DNA of 43,127 bases from Dehalococcoidia bacterium (lineage in GTDB: Bacteria > Chloroflexota > Dehalococcoidia > UBA2979), in the NCBI GenBank assembly GCA_028279505.1, contig JANQNP010000124.1:1-43127 (forward strand), read 5' to 3'. Shown one piece after another: positions 16,750-26,968 of this stretch; the first letter of the stretch is position 1, and the number at the start of each line of letters is the position of its first letter. The notes beneath the pieces were generated by a model, which ran no database searches, was not told the DNA's origin, and saw only the letters and a program-made list of their open reading frames with translations. Both the position numbers and the translations under genes were made by a program.

Positions 16750-17666
16750 CGCGCCTCCGCCGCCTCGCCCTCGGACGTAACGACCGGCGCCGCCGCCGGC
16801 CGGTTCACCAGGTACATCCCCACGAGGATCAGCGCGAGCCCCGGCCACACGCCGGGGCCCAGCGTCTCATCGAGGACCGCCCACCCCCAGAACACCGCCG
16901 CGACGGGCGCGAGGTACGTGACCAACGACGCCTGCGTCGCGTGCAGCGACGCCAGCAGCCAGTAGTAGATCAGGTAGGCGACGCCCGTCGCGAGGAACCC
17001 GAGCGCGAGCGCCGACCAGAGCACGTCGGCGGGCAGGTCGACCGGGTTCGGCACGCCTCCGGCGAGCGCCCACGGCGTCAGGTAGAGGAAGGCGAGCAGC
17101 GTCTGGTTGCCCGCCAGCAGCGTCGAATCGACGCCGCGCAACCGCCGCCTCACCCACACCGCCGAGGCCGCATAGCTGAGCGCCGCGCCCAGCATCAGCA
17201 GCGCCCCCTGCGTGCTCGCGTCGCTGAGGTCGAAGATCCCCGGCCCGATCACGATCGCCAGCCCGCCGAAGCCGATCAGCAACCCGAGCGCGCCGACCCG
17301 ATCGACCCGCTCCTCCACGAGCGCGACGTGCGCGAGGATCGCCGCCCACAGCGGCATCGCCCCATTCAGGATCCCCGCGAGCTGCGAGCTGATCTCCTCC
17401 TCGGCGAGCGGGATCACGAAGAACGGGATCGCCGATCCCAGCAGCCCCACCACCAGCGTGCTCCGCCAGTAGCGGCCGTCGCGCGGGATCGGCGTCCGCC
17501 GCGCCGCCACGACCGCCATGATCAGCACCGCGCCGCCCCCGAGGCGCATCCACCCGATCTCCACCGGGCTCAGCTCGTCCAGCATCACCTTGATGAACAT
17601 GAACGACGCGCCCCAGATCGAGGCGAGCGCGATCAGGCCGAGGAGCTGAGGCGTCGGGATCCGCAT
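16728..17666 (-). CDS. EamA/DMT-family membrane transporter
   Basis: The product is 312 residues with about ten hydrophobic helices arranged as two similar halves, the drug/metabolite transporter layout. The first half has [19 protein letters not shown] and [17 protein letters not shown]; the second has [38 protein letters not shown] and [20 protein letters not shown]. These are typical EamA motifs. Substrates in the family vary widely (amino acids, nucleotides, metabolites) and cannot be predicted. The gene is tail-to-tail with moaC, overlapping it by 22 bases, and sits downstream of a small gene of unknown function on the same strand. Confidence 0.92.
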   Translation of the reverse strand: MRIPTPQLLGLIALASIWGASFMFIKVMLDELSPVEIGWMRLGGGAVLIMAVVAARRTPIPRDGRYWRSTLVVGLLGSAIPFFVIPLAEEEISSQLAGILNGAMPLWAAILAHVALVEERVDRVGALGLLIGFGGLAIVIGPGIFDLSDASTQGALLMLGAALSYAASAVWVRRRLRGVDSTLLAGNQTLLAFLYLTPWALAGGVPNPVDLPADVLWSALALGFLATGVAYLIYYWLLASLHATQASLVTYLAPVAAVFWGWAVLDETLGPGVWPGLALILVGMYLVNRPAAAPVVTSEGEAAEARQTSSAR

Positions 17667-17692
17667 CTGCCGCTACCCGTTCACGGCCGGCG

Positions 17693-18064
17693 TCACCCGT
17701 CGAGGTGATCGACCAGCGCCAGCACCGCCGCGTGCGCCTGCGTCACGTACTCCGCCGGCGACAGTTCGAGGGCGATCGCCTCCTCGACCCGCGCCGCGTG
17801 CGCGTCGCCGCCGCTCGCGATCACGTCCTGGTCCAGCCCGAGCTGCAGCTCGGCCAGCTCCCCGTCCTCGGTCACGATCACGCACCCCAGCGACGTGTGT
17901 GCGGTCGGCGGCACCTCGATCCCGTGCGTGAACATCGACCCGGGGAACGCGGGGAACGGATCCACCTCCGCCACGAGGCCGGTGAGGATCTCTTTGAGCT
18001 GGTCCGCCGCGCGCTGCGCGATCGCGTCCGCGTGCGCGCGCTGCTCCAGGTGGTCGTCGGCCAT
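17693..18064 (-). CDS. Conserved-looking hypothetical protein, 123 residues
   Basis: I do not recognise this family. The start at 18064 has GGGAG 8 bases upstream; a longer in-frame start would add 60 Arg-rich residues. The N-terminal third is an amphipathic helix (ADAIAQRAADQLKEILTGL), followed by a beta-rich middle (TSLGCVIVTEDGELAELQLGLD) and a C-terminal helix (SPAEYVTQAHAAVLALVDHL). There is no signal peptide, membrane helix or metal-binding cluster. The reading frame has normal codon use and a good ribosome binding site, so I believe it is coding. It lies 26 bases upstream of the EamA gene on the same strand and may share its transcript. Confidence 0.75.
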   Translation of the reverse strand: MADDHLEQRAHADAIAQRAADQLKEILTGLVAEVDPFPAFPGSMFTHGIEVPPTAHTSLGCVIVTEDGELAELQLGLDQDVIASGGDAHAARVEEAIALELSPAEYVTQAHAAVLALVDHLDG

Positions 18065-18418
18065 CGTCGTCACTCCCCATCCGCCGATCGAGGATGCCGC
18101 CCCGATCGAGGCGATCGACCATAGCGCGCGCCTCGCAAGCCACAATCGCGAGATCCGGCGCGGCTCGCCATCCGAAACGCGACGCCACAGCGGCCGGCGA
18201 TCGGGACCCGTGATGGAGCGCGTCGCGAGTCGGTGGTTCGTCACTCGACGCCGTCGCTATCATGATCGCCGCTTCGCGGGTGGGGCCGAGGACGCGAGCG
18301 GCGTTGGTATGGCCCCGCGACGCCGCTGGAAGCTGCCTGCTCTCCACCACGACGGGGCCCGCGTCTCGCGCCGAACCACCGTTCGACGCGCTGTCCGCCG
18401 TCGCCGAAGCTGGGAGCC
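18065..18418. other. 354-base divergent intergenic region
   Basis: No gene is supported here on either strand: open frames lack ribosome binding sites and are Arg/Pro-rich. A -10-like TATCAT lies around 18258-18263 on the plus strand without a convincing -35, which would give a leader of about 150 bases for the PP2C-like gene. I found no hairpin with a T-tract and no tRNA-like fold. Confidence 0.5.
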
Positions 18419-20458
18419 ATGGGGATCTGGGTCGGCCGCTACGCGATGGACCAGGGCCAGGTGCGCGAGCACGGGCCCTGGCTCGTCGATCAACGCCGCG
18501 ACCGCGACGACGGCGCGATCCGCCTGCTCGTGCTCGCCGAGCCCGTCGACGATCGCCCCGCCGAGTTCTGCGACGAGGTCGCCGAGGCCGTTGCCGCCCT
18601 CTTCGGCCGCGAGGCGCTCTCCGTCACCGGCGGCGTGCTGCGCGCCCTCCGCCAGGCGCATGCGAACCTCGCCGAGTGGAACGAGCGCTCGCTCCGCGAG
18701 CACCACGTCGCCGTCGGCCTCACCTGCGTCGCGATCCGCGAGGGCGAGGCGACCATCGCCCAGCTCGGCGCCGGCGCCGTCTACCTCGTGCGCCACGACG
18801 ACACGGCGCGCCGCGTCGGCACCGAGGATCTCCCGGCCGCGCTGCCCCTCGGCGGCACCGAGCCGATCGAGCCGCGCTTCACCACCGCACACCTCGACGA
18901 TGAGTTCCTGCTGCTCCTCACCTCGGCCGCCGAGCAGCAGATCGGCGAGACCGCCGTCCTCGAGTCGCTCACCGCCGGCCCCGAGCGCGCCCTCGCCGAG
19001 CTGTTCACCCGCACCCGCGAGGTGCCGAACATGTCGGCCGTCCTCATCGCCGACCTCGACATCGAGGAGGACACCCCGCCACTCGGCGAGCCCGAGGAGC
19101 TGCCCGACCCCCCACCCCCGCTCGACTCCGGTCCGCTCGAGGCCGCGCCCCCGGCCGGTTCTGCTGGCGCCTCCACCGCGGCCGACGCCAGCACCGATCC
19201 GAGGACCGGCGCACCCGCGGCGTCGCCCCTCGAGCGTCGCCGCACGCCGGCGATGCCGTCCGTGCGTCGCCCATCCCGCATCACCGAGCGCTCCGGCGGC
19301 CACTTCGCGCCCTCGCGCCAGGGGCCACCGCGCTGGGCCTGGACGGCGGGCGGCGCCGCCGCGCTGATCGCGGTCGTCCTGCTCGGCTGGATGTTCCTGC
19401 CCGCCCTCTTCGAGCAGGACAGCGCCGGCCGCCTCGAGGATGCGCTCGCCGCCGCCCAGATCCACGTCGACGAGGCCGCCGCCGCCGAAACCCTCGGCGC
19501 CGAACGCGAGGCGCTGCTCGCCGCGCTCCAGGACCTGGAGCAGGCGCGCGCCGTCGACGCCGCGGAGCCGCGCCTGATCGCCCTCGACACGCGCATCGCC
19601 GCGCAGCTCGAGGTGCTCGACGCCGTCGTCGATGTCGAGGCGCTGCGGCCGGTGCTCCGCTTCGCCGGCACCGTCACCGCGCCACTCGACCCGCGCTCGA
19701 TCACCTTCGGCGGCGGCTCCCTCTGGCTGATGGACGCCGAGCAGGGCCGCGTGATCCGCGTCGACCCCGAGGGCGCGTTCGACCCGATCGAGGTCTACGC
19801 CGCCACCACGCTCTACGGCGGCCGCATCGCCGCCGTGCCGCTGCAGGTCACCTGGGATCAGGGCGGCGACCGGCTGCTCGTGCTCGATGCCGACCGCCAG
19901 CTCTGGTCGGTCCTCCCGGTTACGAACAGCGAGCCCACCGCGCTCACCCTGCGCGACGCCGAGGAGTTGCGCTCGATCGCCGGCATCGCCACCTACGTCA
20001 GCAACCTCTACGTGCTCGACCCGGAGAGCGGCGAGGTCTGGCGCTACCTCCCCGCCGGCGACGGCTTCGACTCCGAGCGCGGCGGGCTGCTCGGCGCGAT
20101 CGAGCTCCCCGAGGCGACCCAGCTCATCGTCGACGGCGACGTCTACGTGCAGGACGGCGGCACGCTCCGCCGCTTCCGCCAGGGCACCGAGCAGGACTCG
20201 CTCCTCGACGGCATCGACCAGCCACCTGCCTCGCCGAGCGCCGTCGTCGAGGACGTGATCCGTGGCCTGATCTTCATCGCCGACCGCGGCAACGGCCGCA
20301 TCGTCGTCGGCGACCGCGAGGGCCCGTTCGTTCGCCAGTATCATCACGGCGGCTTCGCCGACCTGCGCGGACTCGCGCTTTCCGGCGATGGTGCGATCCT
20401 GTACGTGTTGACCGCCGATGGGATCGACGCCTTCAGCGTGATCGACCCCGCGTCCTAA
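18419..20458 (+). CDS. PP2C-like domain, membrane span and beta-propeller protein
   Basis: The product is 679 residues. Residues ~30-212 resemble a PPM/PP2C phosphatase core (AVGLTCVAIREGEATIAQLGAGAVYLVR; EFLLLLTSAAEQQIG; ending in MSAVLIADL). The expected metal aspartates are missing: the GDSR position reads GAGAV and the SDG position reads SAAEQ, so phosphatase activity is doubtful. A Pro-rich linker (215-300) leads to one membrane helix (307-330), a helical Ala/Glu stalk (335-400), and a C-terminal region with repeats such as GGSLWLMDAEQGRVIRVD, RLLVLDADRQLWSVL, SNLYVLDPESGEVWRYL and LIFIADRGNGRIVVGD that look like an NHL/PQQ-type beta-propeller. Topology would put PP2C inside and the propeller outside. 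A sensor role is inference. Confidence 0.85.
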   Translation: MGIWVGRYAMDQGQVREHGPWLVDQRRDRDDGAIRLLVLAEPVDDRPAEFCDEVAEAVAALFGREALSVTGGVLRALRQAHANLAEWNERSLREHHVAVGLTCVAIREGEATIAQLGAGAVYLVRHDDTARRVGTEDLPAALPLGGTEPIEPRFTTAHLDDEFLLLLTSAAEQQIGETAVLESLTAGPERALAELFTRTREVPNMSAVLIADLDIEEDTPPLGEPEELPDPPPPLDSGPLEAAPPAGSAGASTAADASTDPRTGAPAASPLERRRTPAMPSVRRPSRITERSGGHFAPSRQGPPRWAWTAGGAAALIAVVLLGWMFLPALFEQDSAGRLEDALAAAQIHVDEAAAAETLGAEREALLAALQDLEQARAVDAAEPRLIALDTRIAAQLEVLDAVVDVEALRPVLRFAGTVTAPLDPRSITFGGGSLWLMDAEQGRVIRVDPEGAFDPIEVYAATTLYGGRIAAVPLQVTWDQGGDRLLVLDADRQLWSVLPVTNSEPTALTLRDAEELRSIAGIATYVSNLYVLDPESGEVWRYLPAGDGFDSERGGLLGAIELPEATQLIVDGDVYVQDGGTLRRFRQGTEQDSLLDGIDQPPASPSAVVEDVIRGLIFIADRGNGRIVVGDREGPFVRQYHHGGFADLRGLALSGDGAILYVLTADGIDAFSVIDPAS

Positions 20459-20541
20459 CACTGTGGAGTCCTGACACCGCCGAATCCTGACCACCGCCGC
20501 GGACCGCTCCCGGAGCGTTCCCGCCCACCGAGGAGCCACCG

Positions 20542-21540
20542 CTGAACATCCTCGCGATCGAAAGCTCCTGCGACGAGACCGCTGCCGCCGTCGTCGCCGA
20601 CGGCCGCCGCATCCGCTCCAACATCGTCGCCTCGCAGAGCGAGCTGCACGCCGAGACCGGCGGCGTCGTCCCGGAGGTCGCCGCGCGCGCCCACCTCCAG
20701 GTGCTGACGCCCGTGATCCGCCAGGCGCTGCGCGACGCCGAGTGCGACTGGGACGACCTCGACGCGATCGCTGCCACCGCCGGGCCCGGCCTGCCCGGCG
20801 CGCTCCTCGTTGGCCTGAACGCCGCCCGAGGCGTCGCCTTCGCCCGTGGGCTGCCGTTCATCCCCGTCGACCACATTGAGGGCCACGTCCGCGCCAACTG
20901 GCTCGACACCGAGGCCCCGCCGCTGCCGGCGTTGGCCCTCGTGATCTCGGGCGGCCACAGCGAGCTGCTGCTCATGACCGAGAGCGGCGACTTCGAACGC
21001 CTCGGCGGCACGCGCGACGACGCGGCTGGCGAGGCCTTCGACAAGGTCGCGCGGCTGCTCGGCCTCGGCTATCCCGGCGGCCCCGTCGTCTCGAAGCTCG
21101 CCCTCGAGGCCGAGGACCGCACGCTGCGCCTCCCCCGCGCCTGGCTGAGCGGCAGCGACGACTTCTCCTTCTCCGGTCTGAAGACCGCCGTGCTCCACAC
21201 CGTCGAGGCCGACGCTGCCCCGCCCCCCGCCGAGGTCGCCTGGGCCTTCGAGGAATCCGTCGCCGACGTGCTCTCGAAGAAGGTCGCCCGCGCCGCCGAG
21301 CGCGAGGGTGTCGCCTCGGTCCTGGTCGCCGGCGGCGTCGCCGCCAACCGCCGGATCCGCGAGCGCGTCGAGGAGCGCTCGCCGGTCCCCGTCTTCATCC
21401 CGCCGCCCGTGCTCTGCACGGACAACGCCGCCATGATCGCCGCGGCGGCCGCGGTCCACCCCGACATGGCGACAAACCCGGAATCGGCGATCGACATCGA
21501 CCCGACCCCCTACCGCTCGAAGGTCACCCGCTCCCGCTAG
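20542..21540 (+). CDS. tsaD: tRNA N6-adenosine threonylcarbamoyltransferase TsaD
   Basis: The product is 332 residues. It transfers threonylcarbamoyl to A37 of ANN-decoding tRNAs. The N-terminus NILAIESSCDETAAAVV, the metal-binding HIEGH (DHIEGHVRANW), ISGGHSELLLM, DDAAGEAFDKVARLLGLGYPGG, and GGVAANRRIR are all family signatures. No ATG, GTG or TTG lies in frame nearby; the first possible codon is CTG at 20542, exactly where other TsaD proteins have Met. AGGAG (20531-20535) lies 6 bases upstream and supports the CTG start. Starting at the next in-frame ATG or GTG would delete the nucleotide-binding N-terminus. The gene follows the PP2C-like gene by 83 bases. Confidence 0.94.
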   Translation: MNILAIESSCDETAAAVVADGRRIRSNIVASQSELHAETGGVVPEVAARAHLQVLTPVIRQALRDAECDWDDLDAIAATAGPGLPGALLVGLNAARGVAFARGLPFIPVDHIEGHVRANWLDTEAPPLPALALVISGGHSELLLMTESGDFERLGGTRDDAAGEAFDKVARLLGLGYPGGPVVSKLALEAEDRTLRLPRAWLSGSDDFSFSGLKTAVLHTVEADAAPPPAEVAWAFEESVADVLSKKVARAAEREGVASVLVAGGVAANRRIRERVEERSPVPVFIPPPVLCTDNAAMIAAAAAVHPDMATNPESAIDIDPTPYRSKVTRSR

Positions 21541-21684
21541 CTGCCGGAGCGCGCCGCCGAACAGCCTCCAGCACGACACCGTCCGCCTCCGAAGACACCG
21601 CCGACCGCGGGCCAACACCCCCGACCCCAACACCCAAACGACCTGAACCAGGCGCGAAGCGTCCAAGGACCCCCGAAGGGGGCG

Positions 21685-22863
21685 TCAAGAAGCCGCTGAG
21701 AGCGGGCAGACGCCGCAGCCGCCGCGCTCGCACCAGAGATCCTGGACGTGGAGGAGGCCCTGCGCGTAGAGGGCGCCGCCTCCCCGAGGCGTGCCACCGC
21801 CTGGGCGCAGCAGTCGCGCCAGCGCATCGGTGCGCCCGTACGGCCGAGGCGCGGGCCACCGGTCGACCAGCGCCGCCACGTGCGCCGCCAGATCCCGATC
21901 GCCGTAGGCCGCCGCCGTCGCCGCCAGCAGCGGCAGCACCGCATTCCATCCCAGCTCGGTCGCCCGGGCACGGCCCGGCCCACCGGGCTGGCGTAATGCC
22001 TCGATCACCGCGGCCGGTCGCTGCGTCCGCGCGACCCGATCGAGGGCCGGCAACACCGACCGAGGCCGCCTGCCTGGCGCTGCGTCCGGCACGCCGGGCG
22101 TCGCTTCCTCTGGCTCCCCGTCCCCGTCGGCCAGCCCCGCGCTGATCCGCGCCGCGAGTGCGCGCTGCTCGACGTCCGTCTCGCGCCGCCGCCCGGCGCT
22201 CGCCCGCAGCGCGCGGATCAACAACTCCTCCCACGTCCCGTCCCAGCCGTTCAGCTCGACGAGGCGGCCCGCGCCCCACGCGCGCTCCGCGAGCCGTCGC
22301 CGGCCCTCGGCGCGGACTGTCGCCGTCATCTCGGCCGGCTGCGTCGCCGCTGCCCACGCCTCGCACGGCTCGCCGCCGCTCGGCCCCAGCCTCACCAACT
22401 CCCGCAGCCGTCCCGGGTCCCCTCCGAGGGCGGGCCCCACCTCGATCGTGACCACGAAGTCGCCGCCGGCCAGCCCGGTCGGCGTCCCGCGCGCGGTTCC
22501 ACGGTCGTCCTCCCAGACGAGATGGAGCACCAGCCCGTCGTACGCCGGATCGTCGGCGTGACCGTGGCGGACGAAGTCGCTGGCGCGCAAGTGGACCTCC
22601 ACGTCGCCGGCGAGCGGGACCCCGCTCGGGTGCTGGAACGCGGCCTCGCGCACGTCGGGACCCGGCCCGCGACCGGCTCGACCGGCGCGCAGCAGCGGCC
22701 ACGGCAGCACCGCCTCGGGCACTCGCCCCAGCAGCCACAGCGCGACCAGCTCGTGCTCGGCGAGCCCCAGTTCGTAGGCGCCCGCCTCCTCGCGTAGCCG
22801 TCCGAGGGCGGGCGGGTCCACCGGGCCAGTCGTGCCGGCCCGGATCCAGTCAGTCGTCGTCAT
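21685..22863 (-). CDS. DUF2851-family protein
   Basis: The product is 392 residues of unknown function. I recognise the DUF2851 layout: LPWPLLRAGRAGRGPGPDVREAAF and GDVEVHLRASDFVRHGH near the N-terminus (an acidic-basic pattern reminiscent of restriction-like nucleases, which is only a suggestion), LHLVWEDD, then a helical middle and a terminal Cys cluster, LWCERGGCGVCPLS (CxxxxCxxC). The ATG at 22863 lies within the last 14 bases of the XRE gene upstream, so the two are probably translationally coupled and functionally linked. The assignment is from memory of the family. Confidence 0.75.
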   Translation of the reverse strand: MTTTDWIRAGTTGPVDPPALGRLREEAGAYELGLAEHELVALWLLGRVPEAVLPWPLLRAGRAGRGPGPDVREAAFQHPSGVPLAGDVEVHLRASDFVRHGHADDPAYDGLVLHLVWEDDRGTARGTPTGLAGGDFVVTIEVGPALGGDPGRLRELVRLGPSGGEPCEAWAAATQPAEMTATVRAEGRRRLAERAWGAGRLVELNGWDGTWEELLIRALRASAGRRRETDVEQRALAARISAGLADGDGEPEEATPGVPDAAPGRRPRSVLPALDRVARTQRPAAVIEALRQPGGPGRARATELGWNAVLPLLAATAAAYGDRDLAAHVAALVDRWPAPRPYGRTDALARLLRPGGGTPRGGGALYAQGLLHVQDLWCERGGCGVCPLSAAS

Positions 22864-23146
22864 CCGTCTCGTCCTCGTCCCCGTCTTCGACCGCTTCGCC
22901 ATCAGGTTGCGTCGCCCCGGTGCGTTGTTCGACGTCGTAGAAGCCCGATTCCTCGGCGACCATCCGTAGCAGCCGGCGCGACATCCGCCGCGGCTGGCTC
23001 GTGCCCGTTTCCCACTCGCTGACCGTCTGTTGTCGGGTCCCGATCCGGTCGGCGAGCCCGGCCTGGCTCGAGGCGAGCCACTCCCGCAGCGCGCGGACGC
23101 GCTCCGCGTCCCACTCATCCCGGTGGTTACTCTCCATCCGTCGCAT
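22850..23146 (-). CDS. XRE-type helix-turn-helix regulator
   Basis: The product is 98 residues. The Cro/CI-type helix-turn-helix is clear: RVRALREWLASSQAGLADRIG, TRQQTVSEWETG and SRRLLRMVAEESGFY. The last 25 residues are acidic (GDEDETDDDD) and are not expected to fold. Both possible starts (23146 and 23137) lack a good Shine-Dalgarno sequence. A perfect 18-base palindrome begins 2 bases upstream of the first start, which suggests autoregulation. The gene overlaps the DUF2851 gene downstream by 14 bases and is divergent from groES. Confidence 0.88.
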   Translation of the reverse strand: MRRMESNHRDEWDAERVRALREWLASSQAGLADRIGTRQQTVSEWETGTSQPRRMSRRLLRMVAEESGFYDVEQRTGATQPDGEAVEDGDEDETDDDD

Positions 23147-23147
23147 C

Positions 23148-23165
23148 TTACACGAAACCGTGTAA
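23148..23165. promoter_or_regulatory. Perfect palindrome, probable operator of the XRE gene
   Basis: TTACACG-AAAC-CGTGTAA is a perfect 7-base inverted repeat with a 4-base centre. It ends 1 base before the XRE start codon region and is about 34 bases from the CIRCE element. Position and symmetry fit an operator for a dimeric Cro/CI-type repressor. Confidence 0.6.
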
Positions 23166-23198
23166 CTCTATCTCACCCTCGTCAATGTTCGCGGGGTG

Positions 23199-23225
23199 CT
23201 GGCACTCACCTATGGAGAGTGCTAA
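23199..23225. promoter_or_regulatory. CIRCE operator of groESL (HrcA site)
   Basis: CTGGCACTC, 9 bases, then GAGTGCTAA matches the CIRCE consensus TTAGCACTC-N9-GAGTGCTAA with two changes in the left arm. HrcA binds this element and represses groESL in the absence of heat stress. A possible promoter overlaps it: CTGGCA (23199-23204) and TAACAT (23223-23228), 18 bases apart, which may explain why the left arm departs from consensus. groES begins about 100 bases downstream. hrcA is not in the window. Confidence 0.85.
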
Positions 23226-23327
23226 CATCCCGTCCGGCTCGCAGTCAGCGAGCCTCCCAACCGCGAGTGTGCACGGGTGTCCGTCGACGAAGACTGACGG
23301 CGCCGGCCAACCCGAAGGAGACACATT

Positions 23328-23627
23328 TTGGCGACGCAGGTGCAGCCGATGACCGACCACATCGTGCTTCAGGCCGTCGAGCAGGAAGAGGTCACCTCTT
23401 CCGGGCTCGTCATCCCCGATTCCGCGAAAGAGCGACCGCAGCACGGTCACGTGATCGCCGTCGGTCCCGGCAAGGTGTCCGACTCCGGTGAGAAGATCAC
23501 CATGGACGAGCTGTCCTCCGGTGACCGCGTGCTCTACCAGAAGTACACCGGCCAGGAGGTCACCGTGGACTCCGAGGAGTACATCGTGATCCGCTTCCAG
23601 GACGTGCTCGCCAAGCTCGTCGACTAG
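23328..23627 (+). CDS. groES: Co-chaperonin GroES
   Basis: The product is 99 residues. It caps the GroEL folding chamber. Family blocks are a mobile-loop segment (EEVTSSGLVIPDSAKERPQHG), VIAVGPGKV, LSSGDRVLYQKYTG and EEYIVIRFQDVLA. The start is TTG at 23328 with GAAGGAG (23314-23320) 7 bases upstream; the next ATG is seven codons in and lacks such a site. It is controlled by the CIRCE element upstream and is separated from groEL by 144 bases containing two hairpins. Confidence 0.96.
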   Translation: MATQVQPMTDHIVLQAVEQEEVTSSGLVIPDSAKERPQHGHVIAVGPGKVSDSGEKITMDELSSGDRVLYQKYTGQEVTVDSEEYIVIRFQDVLAKLVD

Positions 23628-25439
<1,812 letters not shown>

Positions 25440-25464
25440 CCCGAGCCCCGTGCTCGAATCACCA

Positions 25465-25488
25465 ACGGGCCCCCTCACGGGGGCCCGT
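25465..25488 (+). terminator. Hairpin terminator after groEL
   Basis: ACGGGCCCCC and GGGGGCCCGT form a perfect 10-pair stem with loop TCAC, 25 bases after the groEL stop. No T-tract follows, which is common in high-GC genomes; termination is likely by position and stem strength. Confidence 0.65.
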
Positions 25489-25602
25489 GCTGATCCCGAC
25501 GCCGCGACGGCTGCGCACCGCCTCACGAGGTCGGATTCGAGACCGAGTCGGAACGAACGGCCAGGCGCCCTCGCCTGGGTGCGGGACGCCCGAGGTGGGC
25601 GG

Positions 25603-26889
25603 CTACGCCTCGACGAACGCCGCCTCGAGGGGCCCCGTGGACTCGAACGGCCCGACCACCGCCACATGCGTGTCGTCCGGCTGGATCACGCGCTCCGCGA
25701 CCCGCTGCAGGTCGTCGACCGTCACGCGTTGGTACTCGGCGAGCGTCTGCTCCGGCGTTAGCATCGGGAGCCCCAGCGTGGCCTGCGATCCGTACCAGCC
25801 CGATACGGCGCGCGTGTCCTCCATCCGCAGATGGATCCGCGATCGCACCACCGCCTGCGCGCGCTCCAGCTCCGCCGCGTCCACCGGCTCACGCACCCGG
25901 TCCAGCTCACGTCGGATCTCGCCGAGGGCTTCGAGCGCGTGCCCCGGGTCGACGCCCGCGTAGACCCCGAACATGCCCGTGTCGAGCAGCTGCGCCGCGT
26001 ACGTGTGGATGTCGTAGCAGAGCCCCAGGTCCTCGCGCAGCCGCAGGAACAGCCGTGAGGACATCCCCTCGCCGAGGCAGATCGACAGCAGGTCGAGCGC
26101 GTAGCGCTCCGCGTCGCTCGAGTCGCAGCCGCGCATCCCGAGCGCGATGTGCGCCTGCCCCGTCTCCTTCGAGATCAACCCGCTGCGCGTCCCCGTCCCG
26201 CCGTCGTTCGGCAGCCACGGATCCGGCGTCCCGCGCTCCCAACCGTCGGCCACCCGATCCACGAGGGCTGCCACCCGCTCCGGGTCGATCGCGCCCGCGA
26301 TCGAGATCACGGCGCTGCTCGCCACGTACTGGCGCTCGTAGGCGGCCACTACCTGATCGCGCGTGATCGCCGTGACCGTCTCCTCGGTCCCCGCGATGTC
26401 GCGCCCGTGCGGCTGGTCGGGCCAGATCAGCGAGTCGAGCAGCAGCGTCGCTTGCTCGCCTGGCGAGTCCTCGACGGCTGCCAGCTCCTCGAGGATCACG
26501 CCCCGCTCCCGCTCCACCTCCTCGGCGTGGCAGAGCGAGTGCCGCACCATGTCGACCAGCAGGTCGAGCGTCGGCTCCATGAACTCCTCGGTCACCTTGC
26601 CGTAGTAGACCGTCATCTCTCGGTGTGTCGACGCGTTGATCGTCCCGCCGAGCGCGTCGATCTCGAACGAGATGTCGCGCGGCGTCGGCCGCCGCGTCGT
26701 CCCCTTGAAGCAGAGGTGCTCCAGGAAGTGTGAGACGCCGGCCGTCTCGACGTGCTCCTCGTAGCGCGAACCCGCGCGCAGGTAGACGGAGATGCCGACG
26801 GACTTCGCGTGCGGGATCGGGATCGCCAGCAGTTGCAGGCCGTTCGGCAGCAGGCGGGAGTGCACGGGCAACGCGCTCGGGTCGGTCAC
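25603..26889 (-). CDS. M16-family zinc peptidase (processing-peptidase type)
   Basis: The product is 428 residues, the size of single-unit bacterial M16 peptidases. The inverted zinc motif HFLEH is present (GVSHFLEHLCFKGT), with the downstream glutamate in VERERGVILEELAAVED, so the enzyme should be active rather than a non-catalytic partner. The C-terminal half has the GLRE-like substrate loop region (GEGMSSRLFLRLREDLGLCYDI). The start codon is GTG at 26889 with only a weak GGACG upstream. There is no signal peptide. The gene is downstream of the MBL hydrolase on the same strand (79-base gap). Confidence 0.93.
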   Translation of the reverse strand: MTDPSALPVHSRLLPNGLQLLAIPIPHAKSVGISVYLRAGSRYEEHVETAGVSHFLEHLCFKGTTRRPTPRDISFEIDALGGTINASTHREMTVYYGKVTEEFMEPTLDLLVDMVRHSLCHAEEVERERGVILEELAAVEDSPGEQATLLLDSLIWPDQPHGRDIAGTEETVTAITRDQVVAAYERQYVASSAVISIAGAIDPERVAALVDRVADGWERGTPDPWLPNDGGTGTRSGLISKETGQAHIALGMRGCDSSDAERYALDLLSICLGEGMSSRLFLRLREDLGLCYDIHTYAAQLLDTGMFGVYAGVDPGHALEALGEIRRELDRVREPVDAAELERAQAVVRSRIHLRMEDTRAVSGWYGSQATLGLPMLTPEQTLAEYQRVTVDDLQRVAERVIQPDDTHVAVVGPFESTGPLEAAFVEA

Positions 26890-26968
26890 GGGCGTCCGTT
26901 CTGGTGCGGTGTGATCCGGTGTCGAGGGATGAGGCGCGTGACCCGCGGCGCCGCCGGGCGTCTCGCGC

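Noticed and set aside
18260..20539. 759-residue minus-strand open frame
   Set aside because: It is the antisense of the PP2C-like gene, whose plus frame has recognisable motifs and a membrane helix.
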